Shown here: positions 62,239-64,000 of the stretch, piece after piece | Layout: each line of letters begins with the position of its first letter | How positions within the stretch are numbered: the first letter of the stretch is position 1 | Origin: Microbacterium esteraromaticum | GTDB taxonomy: Bacteria > Actinomycetota > Actinomycetes > Actinomycetales > Microbacteriaceae | Reading direction: 5' to 3' | Length of the DNA stretch: 64,000 bases | Assembly (NCBI RefSeq): GCF_028747645.1 | Contig: NZ_CP118100.1 | Span: 2,232,001-2,296,000 of the forward strand | Position numbers and translations under genes: made by a program | Notes under the pieces: model-generated | Databases searched by the model: none | The model's input: the letters and a program-made list of their open reading frames with translations, nothing else | What the model was told of the DNA's origin: nothing

Positions 62239-63872
62239 CAGTGCTCCTGGAGCCACACGCCGAAGAACGAGGGGCGCCCGACCGACTCGTAGTCGATGCC
62301 ACGCACGTGGGGTGCCGCACCGTAGACCTGCGGCTCTTCGAACAGCGGGATCACGTACGCCTGCTCGGCGAGGTAGTCCTGTACCGCCTGCGAAGCGGCG
62401 ATGCGCTTGTCGGTGTCGGCCTCGGAGGCCACCACCTCCAGCAGCCGGTCGAGTTCGGCGTCGTTCGAGAGCAGCACGTTGCGGTTCTCGGTGTGGTACT
62501 CGCTCTTGATCACGTCGAGGTCGCTTCGGCCGACCATGTCCTGCGAGACCGGCGTCTTGAGCGGGTCGAGGATGTCGGCGGCGCGGCTGCCGGCGTCGCC
62601 GGGCTTGACGTTGAGCTCGACGCCGACGGCCCGCCACTGCTGCGCGACCAGCTCGAGCGTCTGCTTGGACTGCGGCTGCGGCTTGGACTCGAAGATGGTC
62701 AGTGCCAGCCGTTCGCCGTCCTTCTCTCGGATGCCGTCCGCGCCCCGCTCCCACCCTGCGTCGTCGAGCAGTTCGGCCGCCTTCTTCTCGTCGTGGACGT
62801 AGTGCGCCGACTCGTCCTTGTACCCCGTCGCAGACGACGACAGCGCCGAGGTCGCCACGGGATAGTTCTCGCTGAAGAGCGTGTCGACGACCTCTTGGGC
62901 GTCCGTCGCCGCCACGAGCGCCTGCCGCACCCGGATGTCTGAGAGCAGCGGGTTGGTGAACCGCAGCGAGAGGTTGTTGTTGACCCCGCGGGTCTGCGGT
63001 GCATACAGCTCGATTCCGGCCTGGGCGACCCGTGCCTCGTCGAAGGCCTGCACGTAGCGCACGTAATCGGCCTGCCCCGAGAGCAGCGATCCGATGCGCA
63101 CCGAGTCCTCGGGGGTGACGATGACGCGGACGGCGTCGAGGTACGCGCGGCCCTGGTTCGGCACGCTCTCGGGCGCCCAGTCGTAGTCCTCGCGGGCCGT
63201 GAGGGTGTATTCGGTGCCGAGCTTCTCGCCGCCGATGGTGAAGGGACCGGCTCCGATGATGTCTTCGGCGTTGCCGGCGCCGAAGTCCTCGATGGTGCCG
63301 TCGAGAGTCTCGGGCGAGAGCAGTCCCGAGTTGATCGTCGACGTCGCCTGCAGGAAGCCGGGCGACGGGGCCGAGAAGCGGAAGACGACGGTGTCGTCGT
63401 CGATCACCTCACTGCTCGCGTAGTTGTTGATCGCCTCTGACACGGTCAGGCCGCGGTCGGCGTCACCGAGGCCGTACGTGTCGAAGTTCTTCTTCACGGC
63501 GGCGGCGTCGACGGGCGTGCCGTCCGAGAAGGTGACGTCATCGCGCAGGTCGAAGGTGTACTCGGTGGCGTCGGCGTTCACCTCCCAACCACTGGCGACC
63601 CACGGCTCGATCTCGAGCGTCTCGGGGTCCTGCCAGGTCAACCGTGCGGCGATGTTGCCCACGATGCCGCCGTTCGGGTAGAAACCCGCCTGCGGCGGGT
63701 ACAGGTTCGTGTACGTCTGGTGCTCAAGGTAGGTGAGCGTTCCGCCCGTGACCGGCTCCCCGTCGGAGGCGGCGACGTCGGCGGGGGCCGGTGACGACGA
63801 GCATGCGGCCAGGCCAGCCATCATGACGAGCGGCAGTGCGACGGCTGTGGCGCGGACGATGCGACGGTTCAT
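62238..63872 (-). CDS. Substrate-binding lipoprotein of the importer (SBP_bac_5, KPN_01854-like)
   Basis: 544 residues. Signal peptide with lipobox LAACS (Cys near 24), then the SBP_bac_5 fold: GGTLTYLEHQTYTNLYPPQ, FDLRDDVTFSDGTPVDAAAVKKNFD and DIRVRQALVAATD. First gene of the seven-gene operon, so the importer and the monooxygenase are made together. ATG behind CAGGAGGTCTGC, the strongest ribosome-binding site of the cluster. It matches my memory of a family named after KPN_01854; the ligand is unknown. Confidence 0.93.
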   Translation of the reverse strand: MNRRIVRATAVALPLVMMAGLAACSSSPAPADVAASDGEPVTGGTLTYLEHQTYTNLYPPQAGFYPNGGIVGNIAARLTWQDPETLEIEPWVASGWEVNADATEYTFDLRDDVTFSDGTPVDAAAVKKNFDTYGLGDADRGLTVSEAINNYASSEVIDDDTVVFRFSAPSPGFLQATSTINSGLLSPETLDGTIEDFGAGNAEDIIGAGPFTIGGEKLGTEYTLTAREDYDWAPESVPNQGRAYLDAVRVIVTPEDSVRIGSLLSGQADYVRYVQAFDEARVAQAGIELYAPQTRGVNNNLSLRFTNPLLSDIRVRQALVAATDAQEVVDTLFSENYPVATSALSSSATGYKDESAHYVHDEKKAAELLDDAGWERGADGIREKDGERLALTIFESKPQPQSKQTLELVAQQWRAVGVELNVKPGDAGSRAADILDPLKTPVSQDMVGRSDLDVIKSEYHTENRNVLLSNDAELDRLLEVVASEADTDKRIAASQAVQDYLAEQAYVIPLFEEPQVYGAAPHVRGIDYESVGRPSFFGVWLQEH

Positions 63873-63912
63873 GCAGACCTCCTGGGTGCGGTGACGGGGT
63901 GGAACGACGATC

Positions 63913-63918
63913 ACGCTA
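63913..63918 (-). promoter_or_regulatory. Possible -10 box of the monooxygenase-transporter operon
   Basis: TAGCGT on the minus strand, about 40 bases before the binding-protein ATG. No good -35. Confidence 0.35.
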
Positions 63919-63947
63919 GAGAAGTCGGATGCCACCGCGCGAGCGAT

Positions 63948-63960
63948 GACGTCACGTGAC
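63948..63960. promoter_or_regulatory. Overlapping palindromes upstream of the operon (candidate operator)
   Basis: TGACGTCA and GTCACGTGAC share bases and are both perfect. They lie about 30 bases upstream of the putative -10. A direct repeat GTAAC-CCGGG-GTAAC follows at 63981-63995. Confidence 0.4.
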
Positions 63961-64000
63961 GACACCACCCGTCATGTGCGGTAACCCGGGGTAACACGAC

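Overview
The window is a high-GC chromosome segment of an actinobacterium, most likely a Microbacteriaceae (Microbacterium or a close relative). This is inferred from base composition, family-level sequence and gene order; no rRNA is present to confirm it. Coding density is very high: 62 protein genes (one cut by the left edge) and one tRNA. I see no phage, transposase, integrase or CRISPR array. The window is mostly vertically inherited core genome with small accessory pieces between.

Layout. 1-3680: importer of the basic-membrane-protein (BMP) type (lipoprotein, double ATPase, permease running off the edge). 3836-8602: manC divergent from the sdhCDAB succinate dehydrogenase operon. 8625-15472: YihY/BrkB protein, exonuclease III, trpS, pth, rplY, two small membrane proteins and gnd. 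15544-22056: a flavin oxidoreductase, a two-component system, and a three-gene flavin electron-transfer operon (FMN-lipoprotein, ApbE, membrane flavoreductase). 22092-24640: prs, glmU and tRNA-Gln. 24740-40010: MarR regulator, RluA-like synthase, ABC-F protein, ThrE-type exporter, ispE, aldo/keto reductase, rsmA, MFS transporter, tatD, metG, small genes, rsmI and a protein mannosyltransferase. The set pmt-rsmI-metG-tatD-rsmA-ispE-glmU-prs-rplY-pth is a housekeeping neighbourhood also known from Mycobacterium. 40029-50068: accessory stretch with small unknown proteins, MepB-like protein, DUF808, GyrI-like, thioredoxin-domain DUF255, a CPBP-protease/regulator operon and two tandem acyltransferase-like membrane proteins. 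50155-55109: hrpA and a quinone-oxidoreductase-like gene. 55249-56130: a DUF559 endonuclease-like gene surrounded by palindromic repeats. 56460-63872: a seven-gene operon joining a luciferase-like monooxygenase and two AhpD/CMD proteins to a complete peptide/nickel-type ABC importer.

Two features cut across genes. First, about twenty genes have a TAnnnT-like -10 box exactly 6-8 bases before the start codon and no Shine-Dalgarno, so leaderless transcripts appear to be the rule for genes at operon heads. glmU reaches a similar state by starting two bases after a tRNA. Second, several 60-76 bp palindromic elements of at least four sequence types sit in intergenic gaps, and one appears to lie in frame inside hrpA.

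Best candidates for undescribed biology: the CPBP operon whose promoter spacer is filled by a perfect 16-bp palindrome; the flavin electron-transfer triad whose lipoprotein has a variant flavinylation motif; the DUF559 gene with its three flanking palindromes; and the monooxygenase-transporter operon of unknown substrate.
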